A DNA stretch of 64,000 bases from Streptomyces sp. S3(2020) (GCF_013044505.1 NZ_JABERD010000009.1:1-64000); one strand, 5' to 3'. Positions 48,947-58,900 are shown, counted from the first letter of the stretch. Program-made: numbers and translations. Notes: generated by a model from the sequence alone, not told the origin.

Positions 48947-49915
48947 GTGGGTCTCGGAGCGATCGATCTCAATCTTCTGGTGGCACTGGAAGCCCTCCTG
49001 GAGGAGAAGAACGTCACGCACGCCGGCGTGCGCCTGTCCACCAGCCAGTCCGCGATGAGCGGCTCACTGGCCCGGCTGCGCCGGCACTTCAACGACGAGC
49101 TGCTGATCCGGGTGGGCCGCGAGTACGAGCTCACCCCGCTCGCCGAACGGCTGCTGCCCGTCGTCCAGGCCTCCCTCCACAAGGCGGAGGAGGCGCTGTC
49201 GCTGACCAGGCACTTCGACCCGGGGCGCAGTCGGCAGCGGTTCTCCGTGGTGATGTCCGACTACGTGATGACGGTGTTCGTCGAGCCGCTGCTGCGGGCC
49301 ATCGCCCAGGAGGCGCCGGGGGTGCGGATCGACTTCCACCCCATCGTGATGGGCCAGCTGGAGACGGAGACGCATCTGCGCTGCCACGATCTGATGATCG
49401 TGCCGCTCGGCTATCAGCTGCCCGGGGTCAGCGAGACCGTGATGCACGACCGGTTCGTGTGTCTGGTCGACCCGGACAACCCGCGTCTGGTGGACGGACG
49501 GCTCTCCTTGCGCGACCTCGCGGAGATGCCCCACGCCGCCTGCGCCATCGGCAAGCTCACGCCCGCCGACCGCCAGCTGGAGACCCTCGGTATCACCCCG
49601 AAGGTGCAGGTCAGCACGCCCGGCTTCAATGTGCTGCCGTTCCTGGTCGGCGGTACCGATCTGGTGGCCCTGGTGCCCGAGCGCCTGGCCCGCCGCTACG
49701 AGGGTTTCGCGCGCTGCGCCGTCGTGGAAGCTCCTTTCCCGGACGTGCCGCTGGTGGAGGCCATGTACTGGCACCACAACCGGCACGCCGATCCCGCCCA
49801 CCGGTGGCTGCGGGAGACCGTGCGCAAGGTCGGCGCGTCCCTCGGGCAGGAGATCGCCGCCGCGGATGACAGCCATGGCGAACACGCGTTTCCGGAGCTG
49901 AGCGCGGCTTCCTAG
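48947..49915 (+). CDS. LysR family transcriptional regulator
   Basis: A 322-residue NodD/NahR-like LysR regulator. The helix-turn-helix is at 4-62 (LNLLVALEALLEEKNVTHAGVRLSTSQSAMSGSLARLRR), followed by a ligand-binding domain from about 95. GGAAGGA precedes the GTG at 48947. It lies 134 bp after the second FAH gene and is the likely activator of the divergent catabolic operons. Confidence 0.93.
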   Translation: MGLGAIDLNLLVALEALLEEKNVTHAGVRLSTSQSAMSGSLARLRRHFNDELLIRVGREYELTPLAERLLPVVQASLHKAEEALSLTRHFDPGRSRQRFSVVMSDYVMTVFVEPLLRAIAQEAPGVRIDFHPIVMGQLETETHLRCHDLMIVPLGYQLPGVSETVMHDRFVCLVDPDNPRLVDGRLSLRDLAEMPHAACAIGKLTPADRQLETLGITPKVQVSTPGFNVLPFLVGGTDLVALVPERLARRYEGFARCAVVEAPFPDVPLVEAMYWHHNRHADPAHRWLRETVRKVGASLGQEIAAADDSHGEHAFPELSAAS

Positions 49916-49953
49916 CGTGGACGGGAGACATCCCCGTACCGAGTGGAGGAGCC

Positions 49954-50721
49954 GTGAGCCGTACGCGTCTGGCGGGCCGTACCGTCGTCGTCACCGGAGC
50001 CGCGCAGGGCCAGGGAGCCGCGGAGGTCACCGCGGCCGCCCGCGAGGGCGCGGCGGTGATCGCGACCGATGTCCTGGACGAGCCGGGCGAGAAGCTGGCG
50101 GCGTCCCTGCGCGCCGACGGGCTGGACGTGCGCTACCGGCATCTGGATGTGTCCTCGCCGGACGGCTGGACCGCTCTCGCCGCCGAACTGGACGTCGTGC
50201 ACGGCCTGGTGAACAACGCGGGCATCCCGATGCGGGCCCGCCTCGGCGAGGTGCGGCTGGAGGACTGGGAGCGGGCGTTCGCGGTCAACACGACCGGCGC
50301 GCTGCTCGGCATCCAGGCGCTCGTGCCGCTGATGCCGCACGGGGCCGCCATCGTCAACGTGGGCTCGGTCGCGGGCCTCACCGCCCATCACGCGGTCGCC
50401 TACACGGCCAGCAAGTGGGCCCTGCGCGGCCTGTCCAAGGTGGCCGCGCTGGAGCTGGCCCCGCGGGGCATCCGTACGAACGTGATCCACCCCGGGTACA
50501 TCGAGACGCCCCTGATGGCGTCGGCCAACCCGGTGTTCGTCCAGGCACACCTCGCCATGACCCCCCAGGGCCGCGCGGGCACCGTCGACGAGGTGGCGCC
50601 CCTGGTGGTCTACCTGCTGTCCGAGGAGTCGTCGTACGTCAACGGCGCGGAGATCACCGTCGACGGCGGGTACGCGGCGCACGGCGGGGTGAAGGCGATC
50701 ACGAACGCGCTGGACGCGTAG
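49954..50721 (+). CDS. SDR oxidoreductase
   Basis: A 255-residue SDR (TGAAQGQG at 14-21, NNAG at 87-90, S138, Y150, K154). GTG at 49954 with GGAGGAG upstream. It follows LysR by 38 bp, so it belongs to the same transcript. Close to 3-oxoacyl or sterol-type SDRs; substrate unknown. A shared bidirectional terminator follows. Confidence 0.93.
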   Translation: MSRTRLAGRTVVVTGAAQGQGAAEVTAAAREGAAVIATDVLDEPGEKLAASLRADGLDVRYRHLDVSSPDGWTALAAELDVVHGLVNNAGIPMRARLGEVRLEDWERAFAVNTTGALLGIQALVPLMPHGAAIVNVGSVAGLTAHHAVAYTASKWALRGLSKVAALELAPRGIRTNVIHPGYIETPLMASANPVFVQAHLAMTPQGRAGTVDEVAPLVVYLLSEESSYVNGAEITVDGGYAAHGGVKAITNALDA

Positions 50722-50748
50722 GCCGTATGCGGTGCTGTGGGAGCGACG

Positions 50749-50780
50749 AAGGCCGGGACCCTTTCGGGCCCCGGCCTTTT
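50749..50780. terminator. bidirectional rho-independent terminator
   Basis: AAGGCCGGG (50749-50757) pairs with CCCGGCCTT (50770-50778), extended by a short inner pairing, with A and T runs at the ends. It sits between the convergent SDR and MFS genes and can stop both transcripts. Confidence 0.85.
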
Positions 50781-50794
50781 CACCGTGTCGTGGG

Positions 50795-52312
50795 TCAGGC
50801 GGTCGCCGGCTCCACCGCCACCTCGGCCGTCGAGCGGGCGGTGTTCTTGCGGACGAGCAGCAGGGTGATCACCGCGCCGAGCAGGGAGGCGCAGCCGCAG
50901 ATGACCACACCGACGGCCATGCCGTGGGCGAGGGCGTCCTGGGCGGCGGCCCGGGCACTGTCGCTGCCCGCGTTGACGACGGCGAGGGGACCGGCGGCCG
51001 CCTCCATGCCGGCGTCCGCACCGCTGAGCTTGCCGACCAGGGCGGAGGAGGCGAGGCTCATCGCCACCGTGCTGATCACGGCCGGTCCGAGGCCCTGTCC
51101 GAACTCGCGGACCAGGCTGGTCGCGCCCGAGGCCATGCCGGTCATGTTGATCGGTACGGCGTTGACGGCGGCCGAGGTCAGCGAGGACACCACGCAGATG
51201 AAGCCGACGCCCAGCAGCAGCACCGGGCCGAGGAAGGCGGCCAGCGACGTGGTGGTGATGGGCAGGGCGGCGATCCAGAACTGGCCGGCGGCCATCGGCA
51301 GCAGACCGCCGACCAGCAGCCAGCGCGGCTCCACACGGGTCAGCATCCTGCTCAGCACGGGCGCCAGCAGGAGCGGGATCAGCTGGAGGATCACGAACGG
51401 CATGCCCGCCTTGAGGGCGCTGAGGTGCATGACGGCGCCGAGCCGGATGGAGACGCAGTACGCGGTGCCGATGAAGCCGAACATGCCGGCCAGCGCGACC
51501 ACGGCCGCCGCGGCGAACGACGGGATCCGCAGCAGGTCGAGGTTGAACATCGGTGAGGCGGAGCGCTTCTCCGCGACGACGAAGGCGACCAGGGCGACCG
51601 CGGCGAGCGACAGGGTGCCGACGATCGACGGGCTGCTCCAGCCGCGCTCACCGCCCTCGATGATGCCCCAGAGCAGGGCGGTCAGACCGACGGCGATGGT
51701 GATCTGGCCGGGCCAGTCCAGGGTGCGGCCCTCGGGCGCCTTGGAGTCGGTGACCAGGACCATGCTGGAGAAGCCGACGACGAGACCGAGGATCACCGGC
51801 GGCACGAACGCCCAGCGGAAGTCGGCGACGGTGGCCAGTACGCCGGAGGACAGCGGGCCGAGCGCCGAGGCGAGGGAGATGCTCAGCGCCCAGGTGGACA
51901 CGGCCTTCGCCCGGTCCTTCTCCTGCGGCGTGGCGGCCGCGATGACGGCCAGGGAGCTGGGGAAGAGCGCGGCGGCGCCGATGCCGGCCAGGGCCTGGCC
52001 GATCCACAGCATCTCGATGTTCTGGGAGAGCGCGTTGATGAGTTCACCGAGGGCGAGGACGAACCCGCCGAGCACCAGGAGCCGTTTGCGGCCGAAGAGG
52101 TCGCCCAGCACACCGAAATTCAGCTCAAGAATGGCGGTGGGGAGAATGAAGGCGGAAGTCACCCAGGCTACTTGGGAACCGGAGGCCCCGAATGCGGCCT
52201 GTATTTCCCCGTTGATGGGAGAGGGCACGGTGATACACAGCTGTGCGGCGGCTACGGCCAGACAGCAGGCTATGAGTGTTCCCCTGTCGAGTCTTTTCAG
52301 CACGCTTGTCAT
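50795..52312 (-). CDS. MFS drug/proton antiporter (DHA2 family)
   Basis: A 505-residue permease with about 14 transmembrane helices. The loop motif GDLFGRKRLLVLGG is near 70 and the EmrB-type motif GIGAAALFPSSLAVI near 113. It would export a toxic substrate or intermediate. Its ATG overlaps the VOC gene stop (ATGA, 52309-52312). Last gene of the SDR-VOC-MFS operon, convergent with the LysR-SDR transcript. Confidence 0.93.
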   Translation of the reverse strand: MTSVLKRLDRGTLIACCLAVAAAQLCITVPSPINGEIQAAFGASGSQVAWVTSAFILPTAILELNFGVLGDLFGRKRLLVLGGFVLALGELINALSQNIEMLWIGQALAGIGAAALFPSSLAVIAAATPQEKDRAKAVSTWALSISLASALGPLSSGVLATVADFRWAFVPPVILGLVVGFSSMVLVTDSKAPEGRTLDWPGQITIAVGLTALLWGIIEGGERGWSSPSIVGTLSLAAVALVAFVVAEKRSASPMFNLDLLRIPSFAAAAVVALAGMFGFIGTAYCVSIRLGAVMHLSALKAGMPFVILQLIPLLLAPVLSRMLTRVEPRWLLVGGLLPMAAGQFWIAALPITTTSLAAFLGPVLLLGVGFICVVSSLTSAAVNAVPINMTGMASGATSLVREFGQGLGPAVISTVAMSLASSALVGKLSGADAGMEAAAGPLAVVNAGSDSARAAAQDALAHGMAVGVVICGCASLLGAVITLLLVRKNTARSTAEVAVEPATA

Positions 52313-52725
52313 TCCGTACTCCGTCGCTCTATGAGTTCGATGAGATTTCCCTCGGGGTCGGTGACCCAGGCCATGCGCACACCGGGCTCGGGGGACGGTC
52401 CCGGTGCGAGGGCCTCGCCCGCTCCATGGGCCACCAGGGCCGCGTGGACGGGGTCGAGTTCAGGGGTGGTGACCGCGAAGTGGCCGTATCCCTCGGTGAG
52501 GGCCGCGGTCAGCGGGTCGGGGGCCCGCAGGCCCGGTGTGGAGCCGGCCCGCGCGAGCAGTTCGATGCGCCAGCCGTGCGGATGCTCCAGGACGATGCCG
52601 GTGAGTCCAAGTCCGTCGAGGTGGAACTCGAAGACGGTCTTCAGCCCGAACGCGCCCTTGTACCAGGCAGTCTGGGCTTCCAGGTCCCGTACGTTCACGC
52701 CCACGTGGTCGAGTCGTGTGGTCAC
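52309..52725 (-). CDS. VOC superfamily protein (glyoxalase/dioxygenase fold)
   Basis: A 138-residue single-unit VOC protein (RLDHVGVNVRDLEAQTAWYKGAFGL ... YGHFAVTTPELD ... WVTDPEGNLIELIE). H7, H83 and E134 are likely metal ligands. Start at the GTG at 52725, 6 bp after the SDR stop. The reaction is unknown; a role with the neighbouring SDR is likely. Confidence 0.9.
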   Translation of the reverse strand: MTTRLDHVGVNVRDLEAQTAWYKGAFGLKTVFEFHLDGLGLTGIVLEHPHGWRIELLARAGSTPGLRAPDPLTAALTEGYGHFAVTTPELDPVHAALVAHGAGEALAPGPSPEPGVRMAWVTDPEGNLIELIERRSTE

Positions 52726-52731
52726 CGGCGC

Positions 52732-53502
52732 TCAGCCCGCCATCGCGCTGTCGCCACCGTCGACCATGAGGTTGGCGCCATTGACGAACGCCGCCTCCTC
52801 CGAGCACAGGAAGGCCGCGGCACGCGCGATGTCCTCGGGTTCGCCGACGCGTCCGACGGGGATCCGCGCCTCCAGCTGCGCCCGGGGACCGTCGGGATCG
52901 TCGAGGAAGGGCGCGGTGGCGGAGGTCCGTGTCATGCCGGGGGCGATGGTGTTGACCCGGATGCGGTGCGGGGCGCCGGCGGCGCACAGGTGCTTGCTCA
53001 TCGCCAGCACCCCGCCCTTGGCGGCGCCGTGCGGCACCATCGGCATGAAGGGGGCGCCGCGTACGGCGGCCACGGAGGCGACGTTGAGGACGGCGCCGCC
53101 GCCGCGGGCGATCAGGTGCGGCCAGGCGGCCTGGGTGCAGAAGTAGGGGATGTCGAGCTCGTTCCTGATGGTGAAGTACCAGTCCTCGGCAGGCATGGTC
53201 TCGAACGGCCCGTTCCGCAGCGCCGAGGCGTTGTTGTAGAGGATGTCGATCCCGCCGAAGGCCTCGATGCCGGCGTCGATCCACTCCCGTGCGCCGCCCT
53301 CGGTGGAGAGATCGACGGGGGCGAGGGAGCGCATGACTCCGCCGGCCTTCTCGACGAGTTCCACGGTTTCGGCCGCGCTGTCCTCATCGATGTCACAGCC
53401 GAATACAAGGGCGCCCTCGGCCGCGAATACCTGAGCGGCGGCGCGGCCAATTCCGGCTCCCGTCCCACTGATGAAGGCGATTTTCCCGGCCAGTCGACCC
53501 AT
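52732..53502 (-). CDS. SDR-family protein with His in place of the catalytic Tyr
   Basis: A 256-residue SDR. The cofactor motif SGTGAGIG (12-19) and S143 are present, but YxxxK reads H158-GAA-K162, and NNAG reads NNAS. The codon at 53029-53031 is CAC on the gene strand, so this is not a reading error of mine. Activity may be lost or changed. First gene of the operon with VOC and MFS. Confidence 0.88.
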   Translation of the reverse strand: MGRLAGKIAFISGTGAGIGRAAAQVFAAEGALVFGCDIDEDSAAETVELVEKAGGVMRSLAPVDLSTEGGAREWIDAGIEAFGGIDILYNNASALRNGPFETMPAEDWYFTIRNELDIPYFCTQAAWPHLIARGGGAVLNVASVAAVRGAPFMPMVPHGAAKGGVLAMSKHLCAAGAPHRIRVNTIAPGMTRTSATAPFLDDPDGPRAQLEARIPVGRVGEPEDIARAAAFLCSEEAAFVNGANLMVDGGDSAMAG

Positions 53503-53565
53503 GATTGTCCATGTCCCTTGTTCCGTCCCGCCGGAGTGCGGTGGTGGCAGCGTAGGGAGGGGATT

Positions 53566-53625
53566 TGACCGGAACAAGAATTCGGTCAGCGAACCGCCAT
53601 CGGGGGTTCGTATGGCTGGTATACG
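53566..53625. promoter_or_regulatory. operator-like repeats between divergent SDR and methyltransferase genes
   Basis: Two short inverted repeats: TGACCG/CGGTCA (53566-53588 overall) and CGTAT-7-ATACG (53609-53625). They lie in the 158-bp divergent gap. Confidence 0.4.
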
Positions 53626-53660
53626 GCTCAGGGTGCGGGCTCTTCCGGTTGGATGGCCTC

Positions 53661-54488
53661 ATGACCACCGACGAGCACGCGCGGTTCATGCGGGCCAACC
53701 AGGCGAACTGGGACGCCCGTACCCCCGTCCACCTCGCCAGCCGCTTCTACGGACTCGACCAGGACCTCGATCCGGCCCGCTGGTTCGCCGGCTTCGAGTG
53801 GGAGGACCTCGGTGAGCTGGGCGGCCGCGATGTGCTCCACCTCCAGTGCCACCTCGGCACCGAGACGCTCGCCTTCGCCCTGCGTGGGGCCCGGGCGACG
53901 GGTCTGGACTTCTCCGCGGCGTCGGTGGCGGCCGCGCGGGACATCGCGGCGAAGGCGGGGCTGGACGTCGCGTACGTACAGGCCGACGTGTACGACGCCG
54001 TCGAGGCGCTCGGCGGGCGGCGGTTCGACGTCGTCTACACCGGGAAGGGCGCCCTGTGCTATCTGCCCGACCTGGCGCGGTGGGCGGGTGTCGTCGCCCA
54101 ACTGCTGCGGCCGGGCGGGCGGTTGTACATCGTCGAGTTCCATCCGCTGCTCAACGCGCTGGGCCCGAAGCCCGCCCCGGGTGAGGGGCCCGAGCTGCTG
54201 CTCCGGCACGACTACCTGGGCGGGGGCGAGGCCGTGCACCGTGACGCGACCCACACGTACACCGACGGGCCGACCGTGGCGGACGCCACCGACAGCTATG
54301 AGTGGATGCACGGAATAGACGAGGTCGTCAATGCGTTGACCGGGGCGGGACTGGCCATTCGGCGGCTCCGGGAGAGCGACGAGCTCCCCTGGCCGCGCTG
54401 GCCGCAGATGGTCCGCACACCGTCCGGCTGGTGGCGTCTGCCCGAGCCGCGGATCCCGCTTCTCTACGGGCTCCTCGCCACACGCTGA
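53661..54488 (+). CDS. class I SAM-dependent methyltransferase
   Basis: A 275-residue methyltransferase with VLHLQCHLGTETLAFALRGA near 60, GLDFSAASVAAARDIA and the substrate-end WRLPEPRIPLLYGLLATR. This family methylates small molecules; target unknown. No clear ribosome site precedes the ATG at 53661, so a short leader or leaderless mRNA is possible. Confidence 0.9.
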   Translation: MTTDEHARFMRANQANWDARTPVHLASRFYGLDQDLDPARWFAGFEWEDLGELGGRDVLHLQCHLGTETLAFALRGARATGLDFSAASVAAARDIAAKAGLDVAYVQADVYDAVEALGGRRFDVVYTGKGALCYLPDLARWAGVVAQLLRPGGRLYIVEFHPLLNALGPKPAPGEGPELLLRHDYLGGGEAVHRDATHTYTDGPTVADATDSYEWMHGIDEVVNALTGAGLAIRRLRESDELPWPRWPQMVRTPSGWWRLPEPRIPLLYGLLATR

Positions 54489-54730
54489 ACCACCGTGGTA
54501 TCGTCCCGTTAGCACCTGTGTACGCCCGGTCCTGGGCGCCGGTGCCGTTCCACTCTCAGTTCGCCGGTCGTCGTACCGGCTCTCTCATCACCTCGCGGTC
54601 AGCGATCCACCCCGTGTCCGAGGTGCTGTCTCCCGCCGCTCGAAGGCCTTCTGTCGCCTTCCCGAACGTCGCGGCCCTCCCCTTCCTTCCGCATGTCCCA
54701 TGCCTTGTGTCCTCGAAAGGACCGACCACC
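54489..54730 (+). promoter_or_regulatory. long C/T-rich leader of the rho paralog
   Basis: A 242-bp gene-free stretch. A 6-bp hairpin (54563-54580) is followed by a strongly pyrimidine-rich, G-poor segment; 40 of the 55 bases at 54661-54715 are C or T. This resembles a rut site, and E. coli rho is autoregulated by attenuation in its leader. The link here is inference. Confidence 0.5.
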
Positions 54731-55873
54731 ATGACCACCACACTCGAACACCCTCCTGTCCAGCAGCAGCTCCCGGTCCGCGCCGCCACCGGCGTCCTCG
54801 ACATCGACGCGAACGGCAAGGGCCACCTGCGCGCCGAGAGCATGCTGCCCCTGCCGTCCGACCTCCAGGTCTCCCCCGCGCTGATCCGCAAGCACGGTCT
54901 GCGCAAGGGCGACCTCGTCGACGGCGTACGCGGCACCCAGCGCGCCCTCACCGAGGTCGCCCGGGTCAACGGCCGCACCCCCGACGAGCTGCGCGGCCGC
55001 CGCCACTTCCGTGACCTGACACCGTTGCACCCCCGCGAGCGCATCCGCCTCGAACACCCGGCGTCCGGTCTCACCGGCCGGGTCACCGACCTCATCGCCC
55101 CCGTGGGCAAGGGGCAGCGCGGTCTGATCGTCGCCCCGCCCAAGACCGGCAAGACGGTCCTCCTCCAGCAGATCGCGGCGGCCGTCGCCGGCAACCACCC
55201 CGAGTGCCGGCTGATGGTCGTACTGCTCGACGAGCGCCCCGAGGAGGTCACCGACATGCGGCGCTCCGTGCGCGGCGAGGTGTACGCCTCCACGTTCGAC
55301 CGCACGCCCAAGCAGCACATCGCGCTCGCGGACCTCGTCATCGAGCGGGCCAAGCGGCTCGTCGAGGCCGGCGAGGACGTCGTGATCCTGCTGGACTCCC
55401 TGACCCGGCTGTGCCGGGCCCACAACAACGCGGCCGCCGCCGGTGGCCGCACCCTCAGCGGCGGCGTGGACGCGACCGCGCTCATCGGCCCCAAGCGGTT
55501 CTTCGGCGCCGCCCGGACGGCCGAGGAGGGCGGCTCGCTCACCATCCTCGCCACCGCCCTGGTGGAGACCGGCTCCCGTGCCGACGACTTCTTCTTCGAG
55601 GAGCTCAAGAGCACCGGCAACATGGAGCTCCGCCTCGACCGCGAACTCGCCTCCCGCCGTGTCTTCCCGGCCGTCGCCATCAACCCCTCCGGCACCCGCC
55701 GCGAGGAACTCCTCCTGCCCCCGGCCGAGTTGACCGCCGTACGCGGCCTGCGCCGGGCCCTCCAGACCCGCGACGGCCAGCCCAGCCTGGAAACCCTCCT
55801 GGAGCGGATGCGCGAGACCCCGGACAACACGACGTTCCTGCGCCGCATCCAGCCGATGCTGCCGGCGAGTTGA
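54731..55873 (+). CDS. rho: transcription termination factor Rho paralog (short form)
   Basis: A 380-residue Rho-family hexameric RNA-dependent ATPase. Walker A PPKTGKT is at 136-142, Walker B DVVILLD near 216, and the Q-loop GGVDATALIGPKRFFGAAR at 244-262. It lacks the long N-terminal insertion of the main actinobacterial Rho. The RNP1 motif of the primary RNA site, GFGFLR in E. coli, is G29-K-G-H-L-R34, so the two RNA-stacking phenylalanines are lost. S294 (EELKSTGNMEL) stands where E. coli has G337, and G337S there gives bicyclomycin resistance. AAGGA precedes the ATG. Confidence 0.93.
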   Translation: MTTTLEHPPVQQQLPVRAATGVLDIDANGKGHLRAESMLPLPSDLQVSPALIRKHGLRKGDLVDGVRGTQRALTEVARVNGRTPDELRGRRHFRDLTPLHPRERIRLEHPASGLTGRVTDLIAPVGKGQRGLIVAPPKTGKTVLLQQIAAAVAGNHPECRLMVVLLDERPEEVTDMRRSVRGEVYASTFDRTPKQHIALADLVIERAKRLVEAGEDVVILLDSLTRLCRAHNNAAAAGGRTLSGGVDATALIGPKRFFGAARTAEEGGSLTILATALVETGSRADDFFFEELKSTGNMELRLDRELASRRVFPAVAINPSGTRREELLLPPAELTAVRGLRRALQTRDGQPSLETLLERMRETPDNTTFLRRIQPMLPAS

Positions 55874-55970
55874 CGTTCCTCTGCCCGAATCGCCCGAAAG
55901 GCGTGCGGAGTCGAGAGGCGGACGCTAGCTTGTTGGCCCAGTGGTGCGCCGCAGGTCAGCAGGGGGAGAC

Positions 55971-58900
55971 ATGGTCCGGGCGAGCGGAGACGGATCAGTC
56001 GCCGTCGGAGGCAGCGCCGAAACGGTCGTGACCGGCGACGGGAACACGATCCAGGTGGTCCAGGCTCCGCCTCCTCTCACTCCCCCTTCGCCACAGGAGA
56101 TCGACGTCGCCGTGGCCCAGTACGCAGGACGGATCGCGCAGGTCTACGGGCGCCTCGACCTGGAGGTCCTCACTCCGCTGTCGGAGGAACACCCGACGGT
56201 GGAACTGCGCGAGGTGTTCGTCGCACCGACGGTGCGAGCGGACCTCCCTCCCGTCGAACTCCCGCGGGAACTGTTCAAACGTCTCGTGGAGTCCGGGGAA
56301 CTACCGGAGCAGGACGCCGTGCCGCCCGGCGTGGACAGCACCTCTTTCATCTCGCTGCGCGAGTCCTACCTACGGCGTCCCGCCCAGGGAGTGCTGGACG
56401 TACTGGCTGCACCGGCCAGCCGTCTTCTCGTACTCCTCGGAGATCCGGGGGCCGGCAAGTCCACCCTGGTCCGCTACGTCGGCATGACGCTGGCCCTCGG
56501 CCAGGCAGACGAGGCGCTCGCCACGCTGTCGGACCGTGTGCCGCTCGTGGTCGAACTGCGCCAGTACGCCGAGGAGCGGTGGCGGCACAGCAGCTTCGAG
56601 GTCTTCCTCGACCATCTGTACGAGGACTTCGCCCTGTCCGTGCCGCGGCCGGTCCTGGCGGAACTACTCGCGAACGGCCGGGCGCTGGTCGTCTTCGACG
56701 GACTCGACGAGCTCTTCGACCCCACGGTGCGCACCCGGGCCGCCCAGCGCATCGCGGCCTTCGCCGCCCGCTATCCGTCCGCGCGGATCGTGGTCACCTC
56801 CCGGGTCATCGGGTACCAGCGTGCCGTCCTGGAGGGGGCGGGCTTCGCCCACTTCATGCTCCAGGACCTGGACGACGACCGGATCCGCGCGTTCATCCGC
56901 AGCTGGTACGCCGTCGCCTGCCCGAACTCCCCGGTGCAGGCAGGCCAATTGGCCGAGCGGCTGACATCGGCGGTCACGGGTTCTCGCCCACTGCAGGAGA
57001 TGGCGGGCAATCCGCTGCTGCTGACCGTCCTCGCGATCATCGGCCGCCGCCAGACCCTCCCGCACAACAGACGCAGTGTGTTCGAGCACGCCGTCACCGT
57101 CCTCGTCTCCCACTGGGACCAGGCCGCCAAGCTCCTCAAGGCCCCGCTCTCCCCGCCGGTCGCCGAGGCCCTCGACGTGCTCGGTCCCGACGAACGCCTG
57201 GAACTGCTGCGTCTGCTCGCCCGCACCATGCAGGAGGGCCACAGCGGCATCGCCGGCAACCACATCCATGCCTCCGACCTCGAACGGGTCTTCCGGGACT
57301 ACCTCCAGAAGTACGAGCTGCCGCCGGTACACGCCACGGCGGCGGCCCGAGCGATGGTCGCGCAGCTGCACCAACGGAACTTCATCCTGTCCCGCTACGG
57401 CGGCGAGGTGTACGGGTTCGTGCACCGGGCGTTCCTGGAGTATCTGGCGGCCTCCGACATCGCCCAGCGTTACAACGACCGTGAATGGTCGACACCCGAG
57501 GACCTGGTCGAGCAGGTGCTCGTCCGACGGGCCGATGATCCGGCATGGCACGAGGTGCTCCTGCTGCTCGTCGGCCAGATCGGGACGGCTGCGACGGGCA
57601 CGGTCGTGGACCGGTTGCTGGAGCTGCACGCCGGAACACCGGACGCCGACGCGTCCCATGTCGTCCTTGCTCTGCGGATGTTGGCCGAGACGAACAAGCT
57701 GGGCGATCTGTCGGCACACAGTGTGGCGGTGGTCGACGCAGCGACGCGGGCGCTGGACACGCGGGGCGGGAAGGGCCCCTGGCTACTGGACGAGGCGATG
57801 CCGGCGCTGTCCACCTTCAGCGCGCACTGGGCCGGGCAGCGGAGCTTCCTGCGTTGGTTCCGGATCAGCGGACAGTTCTCGCAGAGCCGCGAACCTGTCT
57901 CCGTCGTCTGCGCGCTCCGTCTCGGCGTCGATGAGCTCTCCCGCCTGGCCCGCCTCAGCTACTTCGGTGGCGAGCGGCTGCGCTTCCTTCATGTCTGGGC
58001 TCGACAGCACCCGGAGGACGCCGTGGTGTATGACGCGCTGCGGCACTCGGCGGAGCACGACGACGATGGCCGTCTGCGCTCCATGGCCCTGGAAGTGATG
58101 GCCGAGGTGTGGTCCGAGCGCGAGGATGTCCATGCCTTGACGACGGTCCGGGCACAGGAGGATCCGGACGAGCGCAGCCGCCACACCGCTCTGGCGATCC
58201 TGGCGCGGGTCTATTCCCACGACCCCGCCTCGCTCGGCCTGCTCAAGCGGACCGTGGTCGAGGATCCGAGCAGCTGGTCCCGGAAGTACGTGATACGTGC
58301 TCTGGGCAGTTCGGCGGCCGCTGACCCCGGCATCCGCCGCTTCCTGATGGAGCGTGCCGTGGCCGACCCGGACCTCGATGTCCGACTGCGTGCCTTGGAG
58401 GCCCTGGGGCGTCACTGCGCTCGACATGAGGAGGTCTTCGATCTGGTCCGCCGTCTCATGACCGAATCGGAGTGCGCGGAAGAACGCGAGCATGCGATGT
58501 GGTTGCTCGGAGACCATTGGTCCGCCGACAGTCGTGCGCGTGCGCTGCTTCTGCGGCAGACGACGGAGCCCCTTGCGGCAGTTCTGAGCTCGCTGAGGAA
58601 CTGGAGCCCGAACGACGCGGACGTGGGACGGGTGGTCGTCCAGGCCGCGACGGATCCCGATCCGGGGGTCCGCAGGGCCGCCCTCCACGCGCTCCGGGAC
58701 AGCCCGATCGACCGGGACGACCTTCAGGAACTCGTGCTGCGTCTTGCCGCCACCGACCCTGACCCCGGTGTCCGCTACATCGCGGTCGAGTTGCTCGACC
58801 GCGACCGGTTCGGCCACGATGCCGCACGCGGTGTGCTGACAGCCGCGGTGGCCGACGTCGACGGTCTCGTCCGGGACTTGGCGCACCTCCGACTGGCTCA

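Noticed and set aside
38847..50721. Interpreting the 39-51 kb block as an antibiotic biosynthesis cluster
   Set aside because: No PKS, NRPS, terpene or RiPP core gene; the dioxygenase, FAH and ACMSD-like set fits breakdown rather than synthesis.
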